From Cryobacterium adonitolivorans (lineage in GTDB: Bacteria; Actinomycetota; Actinomycetes; Actinomycetales; Microbacteriaceae), in the NCBI RefSeq assembly GCF_004402695.1, contig NZ_SOFL01000034.1, positions 1-64,000 on the forward strand: a DNA stretch of 64,000 bases, written 5' to 3'. The position numbers and the translations under genes were made by a program. The stretch's first letter is position 1; every line of letters starts with the position of its first letter. Shown piece by piece: positions 27,186-36,602 of the stretch. The notes beneath the pieces are model-generated. The model did no database searches, had not been told where the DNA came from, and saw nothing but the letters and a program-made list of their open reading frames with translations.

Positions 27186-28259
27186 TCATTTCAGTGCTCG
27201 AAGGTGGGAGCCTCTTGGCTCATCACCGCGTGGTGCGTCCAAGTCGAAACGCATGGTGAACTCATCTCGGTTGAGTGCTACTACCCGCGCAAGTTCGTCG
27301 AATGTGTAGTCGTGATCGGCGAGATGAACTTTGATGAGGGACGACATGACCGTGGGGTGGTCATGCGCGACTTCGACAGGCTCTGACTTCCTCCAGCCCT
27401 TTTGCGACATAGACACCATCAGGCTCTTGTATCGGGTGTCGTCAATAACTCCGAGGTCACGAGCGCGACGGACAAGCGCGCTGATCGCGACTCGCCAGAC
27501 AACCTTGAGTTGAGCCGCACGCGCAAGAGTGATCCCTTTGAGCTCTGTTCGAATCTCAGCGGCGGGCATCAGGAACTCCGCTGCAAAGGCGTCCGCCTCT
27601 CGCTCGGCTTCGTCGGTAGTGACCAACACGGAGTGCATAACGAGGTGCCCGAGCTCATGCGCGAGCGTGAATCGTTCGCGGTCAGCAGGCAAGCCAGTGT
27701 TCAGGATGATGAGCGCCGGGTAGGTGCCGACATTGTCGAGACTGATCGCTGCGATCCTCGGCGATTCCAGGTTGCTGCGAACCATGATGATCCCCGCAAG
27801 TTCCAGCGCGGCGGCCATGTCACGGATAGGCCCCATCGGCATTCGCCAAAGTGCGCGCACGGCACGCGCAACCTCGGCGGGTGTCCCGTACTCCTCCACG
27901 TCGAGCGACGGGACGACGTACTGCGTGTCTATCTCAATCGATCGAAGTAGCCTGTCCAGACGCATCCGAGTCAGGTTTACCTGCGCTTGAATCTTCCGAA
28001 GGGTTGTCTGGGGAAGTGCCTGCTGCTTCCGATGATAGAAGGCGGCGGAGCCGAAACCGTAAATCGGGTCGGTCCAGTTGAACGCTTCCACGGGGTACTC
28101 GAGCGCATCAGCAAGCTGTTGAAGCCGAGCCTCATCGATCACAGCCAGACCGTTCTCCATCTTGGAGAGCGTTGGCTGCGGGATGCCGGCCAGCTTCGCG
28201 AGCTGAGCGCCGCTGTATCCCCGTGATTCGCGCAGAAGAGTCAGCATCTGCGGATTCAT
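27186..28259 (-). CDS. XRE-family HTH plus ImmA/IrrE metallopeptidase
   Basis: A 357-aa fusion. Residues 1-60 are an XRE helix-turn-helix (LRESRGYSGAQLAKLAGIPQ). A helical linker follows, then an ImmA/IrrE zinc peptidase with RFTLAHELGHLVMH (HExxH) and EADAFAAEFLMP, whose Glu is the third ligand. Such proteins repress mobile-element or TA genes and cleave repressors in response to stress. The ATG at 28257-28259 is four bases after the upstream gene's stop, so the two are coupled. Natural partners are nearby genes of unknown type. Confidence 0.85.
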   Translation of the reverse strand: MNPQMLTLLRESRGYSGAQLAKLAGIPQPTLSKMENGLAVIDEARLQQLADALEYPVEAFNWTDPIYGFGSAAFYHRKQQALPQTTLRKIQAQVNLTRMRLDRLLRSIEIDTQYVVPSLDVEEYGTPAEVARAVRALWRMPMGPIRDMAAALELAGIIMVRSNLESPRIAAISLDNVGTYPALIILNTGLPADRERFTLAHELGHLVMHSVLVTTDEAEREADAFAAEFLMPAAEIRTELKGITLARAAQLKVVWRVAISALVRRARDLGVIDDTRYKSLMVSMSQKGWRKSEPVEVAHDHPTVMSSLIKVHLADHDYTFDELARVVALNRDEFTMRFDLDAPRGDEPRGSHLRALK

Positions 28260-28263
28260 GGTT

Positions 28264-28854
28264 CTATCCTTCGGATTCCTCGCGCGCGGCGGGCCGCGTG
28301 CTGCGGACGGGCGGACCCTGTGGCGCATCGACGCGAACAGGTACGACGGAGGCTGTGCCCTCTTCGTTGAGGTCGATCTGCCAAATGACGCGCCCGTCGT
28401 AGGTGCAGGCGATGGCCAGGACGTCGAGACCGATGCCGAGCTCGTCAGGCAGATATCCCGCGACGGCATACGTCGTAGCGGTACCGTCCAGGACAACCTG
28501 CTGCATCTCGAACTCAAGCCGCTGTTGCGTCGGGATGCCCGAGGTACCGAGCTTACGGTTGCGGAACTTTTTGAAGCGGAGGACCAGACGCCCGTCGTCG
28601 AGCGAGACGGTCAGCATCTGACCCTTCCGCACGGCCGGAATGCCCTGCGCATCGAAGTACGCTTCGGCGTGGAAGGTGATCCGGTCGTACACCACATTGG
28701 CCCGAGTGGTGGGGCGTGAAGTCGCCAGCTTCGGAGCGGCCAGCACCGACTCGTGCCAGTCGGCCCAGCCCTGTTCCAAGAAGCTCCGAAGCGCTCCGAG
28801 GTGAGGTGCAAGGATAGCTTCAGCGCTTCGCTGGGAGAGGAGTTCATCAAGCAT
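28264..28854 (-). CDS. Protein of unknown function upstream of the XRE-ImmA gene
   Basis: A 196-aa protein, mostly beta strands in the second half (FEMQQVVLDGTATTYAVAGY, VLAIACTYDGRVIWQIDLNE). No family recognised. It is the first gene of an operon with the ImmA/IrrE protein (4-base gap) and the frameshifted DUF3223 gene, and may be the antitoxin, toxin or substrate in that set. The start at 28852-28854 is the first ATG. Confidence 0.55.
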   Translation of the reverse strand: MLDELLSQRSAEAILAPHLGALRSFLEQGWADWHESVLAAPKLATSRPTTRANVVYDRITFHAEAYFDAQGIPAVRKGQMLTVSLDDGRLVLRFKKFRNRKLGTSGIPTQQRLEFEMQQVVLDGTATTYAVAGYLPDELGIGLDVLAIACTYDGRVIWQIDLNEEGTASVVPVRVDAPQGPPVRSTRPAAREESEG

Positions 28855-28994
28855 GAGACCAAGTTTGGGCTATAAATTCTTGCCTGTCAACTATTCTAGA
28901 GATATTCGCCTGTCGAACGACTCGTAACGAGGAGTCTCCGAGTTCCGCGAAAGGAGGACGTTTGGGCACCATCCCAGACGACAGGTCCCGGTCG

Positions 28995-29915
28995 CTATGT
29001 GCAGGCGACCCACTCCTGTTGGGTGGGATCCCAGCACCCTTCTTCAACCTCGCCACTAAGAGCAGGACGCAGCATCCTATTGACCAGCTCAATTGCATCG
29101 TCCGGGTTGAGGAGATCGCTGAGGACGGCCACGTTCTTTGCTCCGTTGGGATACGGGTCAGTCATCGATCGGGGCACCGCGAGCGTCATGAATGCGGGCA
29201 AATGCCAGTGAGCCGATTCTGTGAAGACGCTGCTGCGGAGTTGACGGGCATCGATCCGCACTGTTAGGGCGAGGATGGCCAAGTCGATGAGATCTTTCGA
29301 TCGAGTCGAGGGAAGGCCCCCATAGGTCGACATCGTGGCGCAGGCCTTGTCCGCGATCTGGTCCTCAACAGCGATCGCTTGATAGGCATAGACGGTACCG
29401 AGGCGGGGCAGGTCGAGCCGGAACGCTGGGACGATCTTCTCCAGCGGCGCTGTCGGCGTGCGCTTGTGAATGGCCAGGTCGACCTTGATCGGGTTCCGGG
29501 TGCCTACACCTCGGATGGTGACGCTGTACGTGACCTCAGCAGCCTGCAGACCCGGCTGGTTGGGCCCGCCCGTATCGCGGTGATGAAGATATCGGAACTC
29601 GAGATGATCGCCTAGATCAATACTGGCGGACGCCGTGAGCTGGGCGATGGCCTCATCGATGCTCATCTCTGCTGTTTCGAGGTCGACGTCGGTTGTTCTC
29701 CGAGCTCCAGGCAGACGCGCGAGCATGCTCGTTCCGCCTTTCAGTGCGAACGGGCAATCGTCCACGGAGAAAACGCGGCAGAGAAAGCGGTCGAAGATGG
29801 CCAGATCCTGGAGGCTCTGGATCGAGGTCCCCAGTCCAGCGTGGTGCGCGGAGCGTGCCTTCTCTTTGAGAGCGGCGAGCATCGCCCGTCCGTCTGGGTA
29901 GGGGTCAGTTGCCAT
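28995..29915 (-). CDS. abiEii: AbiEii-type nucleotidyltransferase toxin
   Basis: A 306-aa nucleotidyltransferase. Motif I is FALKGGTSMLARL, with the catalytic DxD in RTTDVDLE, motif III KVDLAIHKR and motif IV IADKACATMST. AbiEii enzymes arrest growth by modifying tRNA or other RNA with nucleotides. The ATG at 29913-29915 overlaps the AbiEi stop by 11 bases, the normal arrangement, with the antitoxin first. The system would protect against phages and stabilise the plasmid. Confidence 0.85.
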   Translation of the reverse strand: MATDPYPDGRAMLAALKEKARSAHHAGLGTSIQSLQDLAIFDRFLCRVFSVDDCPFALKGGTSMLARLPGARRTTDVDLETAEMSIDEAIAQLTASASIDLGDHLEFRYLHHRDTGGPNQPGLQAAEVTYSVTIRGVGTRNPIKVDLAIHKRTPTAPLEKIVPAFRLDLPRLGTVYAYQAIAVEDQIADKACATMSTYGGLPSTRSKDLIDLAILALTVRIDARQLRSSVFTESAHWHLPAFMTLAVPRSMTDPYPNGAKNVAVLSDLLNPDDAIELVNRMLRPALSGEVEEGCWDPTQQEWVACT

Positions 29916-31017
29916 CGATCTGTTCCTCTGCACTGGACGGTGCCCCGTCAGCGTGTGCCTCTGAAACACCCGGACGCTTGGGTGCGCTGACGCCAGATGT
30001 GGGCACCGCGGGTATCGTGACTGTTGGGTTCACAGCCCCACGGAACGTCCTGGCGGGAACTGAGATTTTGGGCATTCTGATACCAGACATCTGGGCCGCG
30101 ATACCACTGGAAATCTGCTCCATCTGTTCGCGATGGTGTTCCAGAAATGGGGACAGAACGGCGTCCGCGATTTCGGAAGCGAGGCGGCTCTGCGCTTGGA
30201 TCATCGGTGCGATCATCTGTTCGAGCTGTTCACTGAACTGAGTGCTCCCCTGTAGCTTGAATTGAAGTCTCTCAGCGATGACCCTGAGCTGTTCCGCTAC
30301 TTCCCGCGTGATGACCTGCTCGAGGGCGGCACCGACAGCAGGGCGCTGAATGAGCGCACGAGCTGCGGCGACATCGTCAATGCCGGCACTCCGGCGTATT
30401 TGTTCGAGAAGCGCCGTGCCGTCCCGTCGAGGATGCCCGTACTTTGTCGCGTACGGCGCCAGGAGGAGACTCAGGTGATCCAGGTCGACGGCGCGCTCTC
30501 CTCGGGTTGCGTCGGCCAGAACATCCCCAACCAGGGAGAGATCCCCCACCTCATCGACAAGATCAGCGACGGTGCGCTCAATGCTCGTCACCGGAAGACC
30601 CGCGATAACGACGACGTCTCGCGGTTCCAGTTGGCGACGTGAGTATGCGATGTCTGGTCGTTGGGTCTGACGACGCTCGCTGGTGATCATCCGATACGGG
30701 GCTGGCTCGATATCGCCAGCCTCATGCACCGCGGCGGCGGCCGCACCGCCGATCACAACGCGCGGGTTCTCGAGCCGTTCCCAGGCCAGCAGTTCCGGAA
30801 CAGTCGACATCCAGGCGGCATGGAGATCATCCAGCGGCGCCACCGGAACGCCGCCGAGCCGGTACACGCCGTGAGCGAGACGCTCCAGACGTCCATCCCG
30901 CTCCCGATGCGAGAGATTGGCTCGACTAACTCCGCGAGCCCTCGCCTGCGCGGCCGTGAACAGGCCCCACTGGCCCGAGGCCAGTTTCTCCAGGATCGGC
31001 TCAACAATCACGCTCAT
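29905..31017 (-). CDS. abiEi: AbiEi-type antitoxin and autorepressor
   Basis: A 370-aa antitoxin. The N-terminal winged helix (FTAAQARARGVSRANLSHRE, RLERLAHGVYRLGG) binds DNA; then the AbiEi C-terminal domain (VVIGGAAAAAVHEAG and IAGLPVTSIERTVADLVDEV). A helical and proline-rich tail of about 120 residues is longer than in typical members. The ATG at 31015-31017 directly follows the promoter palindrome. AbiEi proteins bind paired repeats and repress their own operon. Confidence 0.85.
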   Translation of the reverse strand: MSVIVEPILEKLASGQWGLFTAAQARARGVSRANLSHRERDGRLERLAHGVYRLGGVPVAPLDDLHAAWMSTVPELLAWERLENPRVVIGGAAAAAVHEAGDIEPAPYRMITSERRQTQRPDIAYSRRQLEPRDVVVIAGLPVTSIERTVADLVDEVGDLSLVGDVLADATRGERAVDLDHLSLLLAPYATKYGHPRRDGTALLEQIRRSAGIDDVAAARALIQRPAVGAALEQVITREVAEQLRVIAERLQFKLQGSTQFSEQLEQMIAPMIQAQSRLASEIADAVLSPFLEHHREQMEQISSGIAAQMSGIRMPKISVPARTFRGAVNPTVTIPAVPTSGVSAPKRPGVSEAHADGAPSSAEEQIDGN

Positions 31018-31022
31018 ACTTG

Positions 31023-31047
31023 AAAAGTATACATTATCTACACTTTC
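31023..31047 (-). promoter_or_regulatory. AbiE promoter with an inverted-repeat operator
   Basis: AAAAGTATA and TACACTTTC form a near-perfect inverted repeat around a 7-base centre just before abiEi; on the minus strand it also contains TATACT (a -10) and TTGAAA close by. AbiEi family members repress at such repeats. Positions beyond it (31048-31151) hold no gene. Confidence 0.5.
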
Positions 31048-31151
31048 AAAGCGCGTCGGGTGTCTGGGCGGTCGCCGAGAGCTTTGCGTGGTAGCCGGAA
31101 CCATTGGATATGGCCCACGCATCTCGATCGTGATCACAAAGAGTATTTTGT

Positions 31152-31577
31152 TCAGACTCGTACGTCGGGGAACATACCAGCCGGCGGCGGCGCGTAGGGC
31201 AACGGCTCCCCCGGTTTGTTCTGATCTTCTGAGTCTGCGAAGGGCCCGTCAGCGCTCATCAGAATTGGCATGTGGTGGTCCAGGTGGTCGCGCCACCAGG
31301 TGCTCGATCCGGTGGCCCCGTCGAGCCGCAAATGTTCCCAAGAACGCCACAGCGCCTCGAGGCGGGCGATGGCTTCGGGTGACCTCCACCATTCCGCTGC
31401 CCAGCGCCTTGAGGCACGGTTTGACGGGCCCACCACCCGCCGGTAGGTCTGGCTCAGCTGTTCGCGCACGAACTCGTCGACGGACCCGAAGACCAGGGTG
31501 GGCGCCGGGGTTTCTTCCGCCGGCTGGTGGGGGACAACATCGAGGTCATCGTCCAGGTCTTCGTATCCGCCGCTCAT
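31152..31577 (-). CDS. DUF4913-family conjugation accessory protein
   Basis: A 141-aa protein with VFGSVDEFVREQLSQTYRRV, then the tryptophan-rich WAAEWWRSPEAIARLEALWR and WWRDHLDHHMPILM, the DUF4913 signature found in actinobacterial plasmids next to coupling-protein genes. The HLDHH cluster may bind metal. The exact role is unknown. It overlaps the VirD4-like gene by four bases and ends the T4SS operon. Confidence 0.75.
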   Translation of the reverse strand: MSGGYEDLDDDLDVVPHQPAEETPAPTLVFGSVDEFVREQLSQTYRRVVGPSNRASRRWAAEWWRSPEAIARLEALWRSWEHLRLDGATGSSTWWRDHLDHHMPILMSADGPFADSEDQNKPGEPLPYAPPPAGMFPDVRV

Positions 31578-33376
31578 CCGGGGTACCCATATTTCTTATC
31601 GTCCGGCCACGGTTCTCTCAACGCCTCGTAGGCCGTCAGAGACGACGTGCTGCTTGGGTCGTGGGCGGCAATCGAGGCCCGTACAGCCTCGGCTTGCTTG
31701 CCTGCCATCCATGGCACGGTGGCCACCAGTGTGGCCGGGGCACCGGACGCGAAAACGACGGCGCGGCCGCGGGGCATCGCCGTGAGCTCGGACACCTCTA
31801 AGGTGTGCTCCCGGCGCTGGGCCAGCGACGTCGAGCGCTGCCCCTTGCCTATCGACACGGACGACGTTCGCAAGGTGAAATCACCGATCAGCTGCGACAG
31901 CTCACCGAGGAATTCCGTCTCAGCGACACCGCCGCCATAGACCTTTATGTTTGAAGCCGACCACAGCTTGCGCATTCCCTCGCGGCCCCAGACTTCGACG
32001 CCTTGTGACCAGGACTGCAGGATCGTCATGAGTACGATGCCGCGTGAGCCGTAGTGCGAGTACAGGTCCGGCAAGTTGCGCCAGCGGCAGACGTTTGCGG
32101 CCTCATCGAGAACACCGAGCATCGGAACAGCTAGGCGACCGCCTGGCTGGGTCGTGGCCAGCTCCTCAGCGGCCTCAACCGTGATTGCGGTCAACGCTGT
32201 CACGAGCGGGCCGGCACTGCCCTGGCCCTCCTTGGAGAGGCTGTAGAGAGTGTCTTGGCTGCGCACGAACGCGTCGGGGTCGAACTGCGGCCGCCGATCC
32301 GACTGAGCATTGCCACCGAGCGGCGTCACCCAGCGGGCAATGCCGCTGATCTTCAAGCAGTCGACCATTTGCGCGGCGGTGCCGTACACGCTGTCGCGTC
32401 GTTTCGGCTCGCCGTTCACTTCGCCGGCAACAGCGTCGGCCATGCCGTCATATCCGTTGTCTTCCAGGATCCGCACCGGTTCCTGGTCGCCCGGCTTGGT
32501 CGTCCAGGTGAACACCTGAGTAATTGGCTTCTGGCCAAGGGCCGCAGCCAGGAGAAAACCCGCGAGAAGGTTCTCGCCGGCCCGGTTGAAGTACGACGAG
32601 TTTTCGCTACCGCCGCCGCTCATCGTTGACGACGAAAAATGTGCGGCCATCTTCGCGGCACGCACATCGTCGGTCACATACGAGAGTGGGTTCCACCACC
32701 AACGGGGCTCTTCCCGGGCAATGCCTTGCGGATCGAATGCCCACACCTTCGATCCATTGGCCGATCGCACATCACGAGTCGCGTCGAGGACGTCGCGCTT
32801 GTTCGACGTAGTGAGGACCGCACCAGGTGCGCTCAGGATCGCCGGGATCGCTCGACTGGTGGACTTACCCGTACGAGGCCCCCAGATATCTACGTGCATG
32901 TCCTCAGGCGAGCCATAGAGCCACTGACGCCCAGCCACAGTAACTCCGATAGGAACACCCAACCAGTCCGTCACCCCGAGCCGCTGCGCCGTGGCGCGTG
33001 CCCCCTTCGTTGTGAGCGCCGCCAGGTCTTTTCCTCGACCCATGTAGCGAGCGGCACTGTCGACTCGGCTGCGCTTGGAGCGACCTCCGTTGATCAGGAT
33101 GGTGAAGCCGATCACCAGGGCCAGCACGATCACACCTGCGCCGGCAACAATCCATGTCGCGGACAGGGGCCACGCGTACGTCCCTTTGAGCGTGCCGAAG
33201 ACAATCTCGAAAGGATCGCTCGGAAGATCCGGGTTCACCCCGGCGATCTTCGACCCGAGCACCATCCCGCCCCACATGCCGCCGATCAGCACGACGGCAA
33301 TCCCGATGAAGACCCAGATGACCACGCCGTCGCTGCCTCCGGCGTTCTGCTTGCGACGATCCGTGGCCTGGCTCAC
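31574..33376 (-). CDS. VirD4/TraG-type type IV coupling protein
   Basis: A 600-aa ATPase that would recruit the relaxosome to the secretion channel. Two N-terminal transmembrane segments (VVIWVFIGIAVVLIGGMWGG and TWIVAGAGVIVLALVIGFTI) precede the ATPase core with Walker A WGPRTGKST near residue 165, Walker B MLGVLDEAAN and an arginine finger region around TILQSWSQG. The C-terminus lacks a long acidic tail. A GTG at 33374-33376 overlaps the VirB4-like stop (GTGA). Confidence 0.9.
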   Translation of the reverse strand: MSQATDRRKQNAGGSDGVVIWVFIGIAVVLIGGMWGGMVLGSKIAGVNPDLPSDPFEIVFGTLKGTYAWPLSATWIVAGAGVIVLALVIGFTILINGGRSKRSRVDSAARYMGRGKDLAALTTKGARATAQRLGVTDWLGVPIGVTVAGRQWLYGSPEDMHVDIWGPRTGKSTSRAIPAILSAPGAVLTTSNKRDVLDATRDVRSANGSKVWAFDPQGIAREEPRWWWNPLSYVTDDVRAAKMAAHFSSSTMSGGGSENSSYFNRAGENLLAGFLLAAALGQKPITQVFTWTTKPGDQEPVRILEDNGYDGMADAVAGEVNGEPKRRDSVYGTAAQMVDCLKISGIARWVTPLGGNAQSDRRPQFDPDAFVRSQDTLYSLSKEGQGSAGPLVTALTAITVEAAEELATTQPGGRLAVPMLGVLDEAANVCRWRNLPDLYSHYGSRGIVLMTILQSWSQGVEVWGREGMRKLWSASNIKVYGGGVAETEFLGELSQLIGDFTLRTSSVSIGKGQRSTSLAQRREHTLEVSELTAMPRGRAVVFASGAPATLVATVPWMAGKQAEAVRASIAAHDPSSTSSLTAYEALREPWPDDKKYGYPG

Positions 33377-35097
33377 ACCGTCACCTCGCGATCGACAACG
33401 CCTGTCCGAGACACGTCGTGCCACAGCTGGTTGGTGTCGTTGGAGTGTAGCTCTGCCTGCGTCAGCTCCACATTCAGAGGGATGCCGGGACGGCCACCGA
33501 CCTTAATCAGGAACTTGCCGCGCCCGGGCGGGTCGGCTTCCTTCCCGCTCACCGGATCCCACGCGGGCGGGTCCTGCCAGCCCTGCAGCATGCTCTGCTC
33601 GGCCGCGCTCATGGTGATCGCGCTGTTGAGCAACGGCATTTCGGAGGCCGGGAGGCCGCCGCAAATGACCATGCCGGACCTCTCGACGAAGCCTTTGGCT
33701 TTCATCCGGTCTTCTTCATTGCTGAGCGACATGAGGTCGCTCATGGTGTGGGAAATCATGGCCATGCCCACGCCCCGCGCCCGGTTCAGACGCGTCAGAG
33801 CGTCCACCCGGTCGACCATGCCACGGCCGGCGCGCAGCGCCCGCCACAGCTCGTCGAGGATGACGAAGTAGTGTCGGCGCGGTTCTAGCTCGGCGTCGGC
33901 CAGGGCCGTCGCTACGTTGACCGTGCCGAAGCCCGCCGACCAGCACGCAAGTAGCACTGCGGCCTGCAGGTCCATTTCGGAGTCGTCGATGCTCGACACG
34001 TCATAGACCACGGGGCGGTCACGTTTCATTCGGACTGTGGTCTGCTGGGAGAACAATTCGCCCAAGCGACCGCCGGAGACCAGGCCTATGAGGGACGCTT
34101 CCAGGTTCTCCGTAATTTCCTGATAGCGGCCCATGTCGCCACGGTCCAGGGCTACGGAACGTAGTTCAACAGGTGCCTTCCGGATCAGTTCGAGAAGATC
34201 GCTGAGGACCGGAATCCCGTCGTGATGGGCGTCCAGGTATTTGAGAGCCGCGTCGATAATCGTCTCTTCACGGTCAGTCGGCGGCTCTCGGCGCATGATC
34301 GTCAGCAGAGCGGACACCATCGTGAGGCGACGCCCGTGGGCGTCCTGCAGAACCTGTGTCGCAAGGCGCTCATTGCGCGTGATGTTCTCGGCGTGGATGG
34401 GCATCGAACCGACGAGCTGCGCGGAGCGCTCGCGAATGACCTGTGCCGCATTCTTGTCGTCGGGTACATCCACAGCGCGGAGCTGGGCTAGCTCGGCTTC
34501 CTCTTCTTCGATCGCTTTGCGTTCGCGGGTGGCGGCATCGCGGAGCAGCTGCGCGGCCTCGCCGGCTTCGCCGGGATCCAGAATGTTCAGATACCCGCGG
34601 CCGCGGCCGAGGGTAATGACCTGCCCTTTCATCTCTTTGACGAGATCCACGTAGTCGGGCTTCAAATCCCCGAGAATGAGGGGCTGCACGCCATAGCCGG
34701 CCAGCCCCGTCGCCATCCGGCGGATCAGCGTGGACTTGCCTAGGCCAGGCTTGCCGAGCACGAACGCGGAAGGGTTTGAAATCAGGTTGGCGCGCTGGAA
34801 CCAGGAAATTGGATCACAGCAGACGGTGCCGCGATTGATCAGGTGCCGCCCGAGCGGCACACCGATCATCGGAGCACCCGTGCCAACGCCGAACGGCCAA
34901 AGGCCGCAGACCTGAACGGTGGTTCCGCGCCACTCAGGGGCGGGAGAAATCACCATCGTTTCGCCGCCTCCGCGTCCCGGCCACCCGCGAGCGGGCGGGC
35001 GGCGCGTCACAGGCTTGGCAGCCGCGGTCGCCGCGGCCTTTGCAGCCGCGCGGCCTGCTCCGCTGAGGGGCGACGCGGGCTTTTTTAACCAACTCAT
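33373..35097 (-). CDS. VirB4/TraC-like T4SS ATPase
   Basis: A 574-aa ATPase energising the conjugation channel. After a basic, Ala-rich start it has FVLGKPGLGKST (Walker A, about residues 113-123), RHYFVILDELWRALR (Walker B) and a conserved helicase-like end (GMAMISHTMSDLMSLSNEED). Its N-terminal domain is shorter than in classical VirB4, as usual in Actinobacteria, where the SCO6880-like protein next door substitutes for part of it. Start and stop overlap both neighbours. Confidence 0.85.
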   Translation of the reverse strand: MSWLKKPASPLSGAGRAAAKAAATAAAKPVTRRPPARGWPGRGGGETMVISPAPEWRGTTVQVCGLWPFGVGTGAPMIGVPLGRHLINRGTVCCDPISWFQRANLISNPSAFVLGKPGLGKSTLIRRMATGLAGYGVQPLILGDLKPDYVDLVKEMKGQVITLGRGRGYLNILDPGEAGEAAQLLRDAATRERKAIEEEEAELAQLRAVDVPDDKNAAQVIRERSAQLVGSMPIHAENITRNERLATQVLQDAHGRRLTMVSALLTIMRREPPTDREETIIDAALKYLDAHHDGIPVLSDLLELIRKAPVELRSVALDRGDMGRYQEITENLEASLIGLVSGGRLGELFSQQTTVRMKRDRPVVYDVSSIDDSEMDLQAAVLLACWSAGFGTVNVATALADAELEPRRHYFVILDELWRALRAGRGMVDRVDALTRLNRARGVGMAMISHTMSDLMSLSNEEDRMKAKGFVERSGMVICGGLPASEMPLLNSAITMSAAEQSMLQGWQDPPAWDPVSGKEADPPGRGKFLIKVGGRPGIPLNVELTQAELHSNDTNQLWHDVSRTGVVDREVTV

Positions 35098-36593
35098 TAG
35101 ATGTTCCCTCGCAGCTCGGCAGGCAGTTTCAGGTGCTTCGGCAGCACCAAGCCCAGCGGCAATGCGGCCGCGAACGCGGAATCCTGGCCGCCGGTGACGA
35201 CGCGCAACCGGAGCCGCGCCGTCGACGACATGTTGTCCATCGCAGCGCGGGCGTCCGCGAGACGCTCAACGTCCATCACTGTCGCCGTGGCGAGCATGCC
35301 AAAGTTGACCAACCCGGCGCCAGATGCCTCTTCCGCAGCGGTCGCCAGGGCTGCGCGTGTTCCCATCACTGCCCGGGCGGAGGGCCGATCGTTGGCTGAC
35401 TCATTGAAGCTAGCCGCCCGCACGTCCGCCTGCACGATCGCAGCGGCCCGGCCGGCATCGATGGGCCGGTAGAGCCAGGTGACTCGCTTGCGGGCAATGT
35501 CACGGTGAGGGGCGAGGAACCTGGTCAAGATGTTGGCCTGCACAATGCCGCGCGGAGCCTCCGTCATCTGCCAAGTCACCGACACGGCACTGTCATGCTG
35601 GTAGGAGTCCCAGTTGGACTGGTGACCGGACGGGCCAACATCGGGCCAACGCAGACCGGTACTTTCGCCGGCCGCGTGTGCGTCGTCGATCAGTGTGGCC
35701 ACTTCGGGGTCGTACGCAATTCGGATGACCTCGCAGAGTTCCTGCGCCGAGAGAGGGCGAGCTGCACCGGCGCCGGTGGCTGAGAGCCCTTGTGTGAGCC
35801 CGGGCAGGCGGGCGGCAAGCTCGCGCGCCATCTCATCGGCGTCACGACGTCGACCGTTCGCACGAGCGGCGGCACTAAACGTCACCGACACATACGCCCG
35901 AACGGACGCTGAGCCGGAGGGATACGTGGCCACAACCTCGTTGAGCATCGCCCGGGCGTACGCGGGTGCTTCCGGGTCGATGTTGGTGGTGACCTCGCCT
36001 CGCAGCCGCGTGCCGGTGTCGGGAGCTGTCTCAATTGTCACCGCAGCAGCGACGATGCCAGCCTCATCCCCGAGGTTGGCAAGCCAGTGACCCCAGTCGG
36101 CCACCCAGCCGTCGACCTGTTCCTGGTCGACCAGCGCGGCGCCGTCAGGCTCCGTCCCGATGATCACCGTGAAGTCGCCCGACGACGGAACGGACAGAAG
36201 TGCAAAGGGACGCTGGTAGGAGTCCAGGTGCTCGCTCAACCGCGATTGGGCCGCAAGTCCGGGGAGCTGGTTCGTTCCCCATTTCGTGCGCCCCAGCGGG
36301 CCAGAACGGTACACGTTGGCTCCCGAGTTTCGGGCGCGCATGAAGTTGAAGCGGTTGGTGGCCCGGACAATCACGCTCTGGCCGTGCTTGTCCTTGACTG
36401 CCACCGTGGACAGTGCGGCGACCATGACGAGAAAAACGCCGATCGCGTTCGTCAGGGTCGACGCCATCACGGTCATAATCGTGGCGATGAGTCCCAGGAG
36501 CAGCACTCCCGTGCTGATCGAGCCGAGGCCGAGTAGGCCCGGTGACGTTGGCTGTCGCCAGTTACCGTACGTGCGAATAGTCGAGTTAGACAA
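35097..36593 (-). CDS. SCO6880-type T4SS core protein
   Basis: A 498-aa protein. Two close transmembrane helices at residues 20-60 (LLGLGSISTGVLLLGLIATI and NAIGVFLVMVAAL) precede a long cytosolic or periplasmic domain with GPLGRTKWGTNQLPGLAAQS and RVTWLYRPIDAGRAAAIVQA. This is the SCO6880 pattern of actinobacterial T4SS, which pairs with VirB4. The 3' end overlaps the VirB4-like start by one base, showing close coupling. Confidence 0.8.
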   Translation of the reverse strand: MSNSTIRTYGNWRQPTSPGLLGLGSISTGVLLLGLIATIMTVMASTLTNAIGVFLVMVAALSTVAVKDKHGQSVIVRATNRFNFMRARNSGANVYRSGPLGRTKWGTNQLPGLAAQSRLSEHLDSYQRPFALLSVPSSGDFTVIIGTEPDGAALVDQEQVDGWVADWGHWLANLGDEAGIVAAAVTIETAPDTGTRLRGEVTTNIDPEAPAYARAMLNEVVATYPSGSASVRAYVSVTFSAAARANGRRRDADEMARELAARLPGLTQGLSATGAGAARPLSAQELCEVIRIAYDPEVATLIDDAHAAGESTGLRWPDVGPSGHQSNWDSYQHDSAVSVTWQMTEAPRGIVQANILTRFLAPHRDIARKRVTWLYRPIDAGRAAAIVQADVRAASFNESANDRPSARAVMGTRAALATAAEEASGAGLVNFGMLATATVMDVERLADARAAMDNMSSTARLRLRVVTGGQDSAFAAALPLGLVLPKHLKLPAELRGNI

Positions 36594-36602
36594 TGTGATC
36601 CC

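Noticed and set aside
32639-33871. 410-codon plus-strand open frame across the VirD4/VirB4 junction
   Set aside because: Antisense to two well-supported ATPase genes with Walker motifs; no motif of its own.
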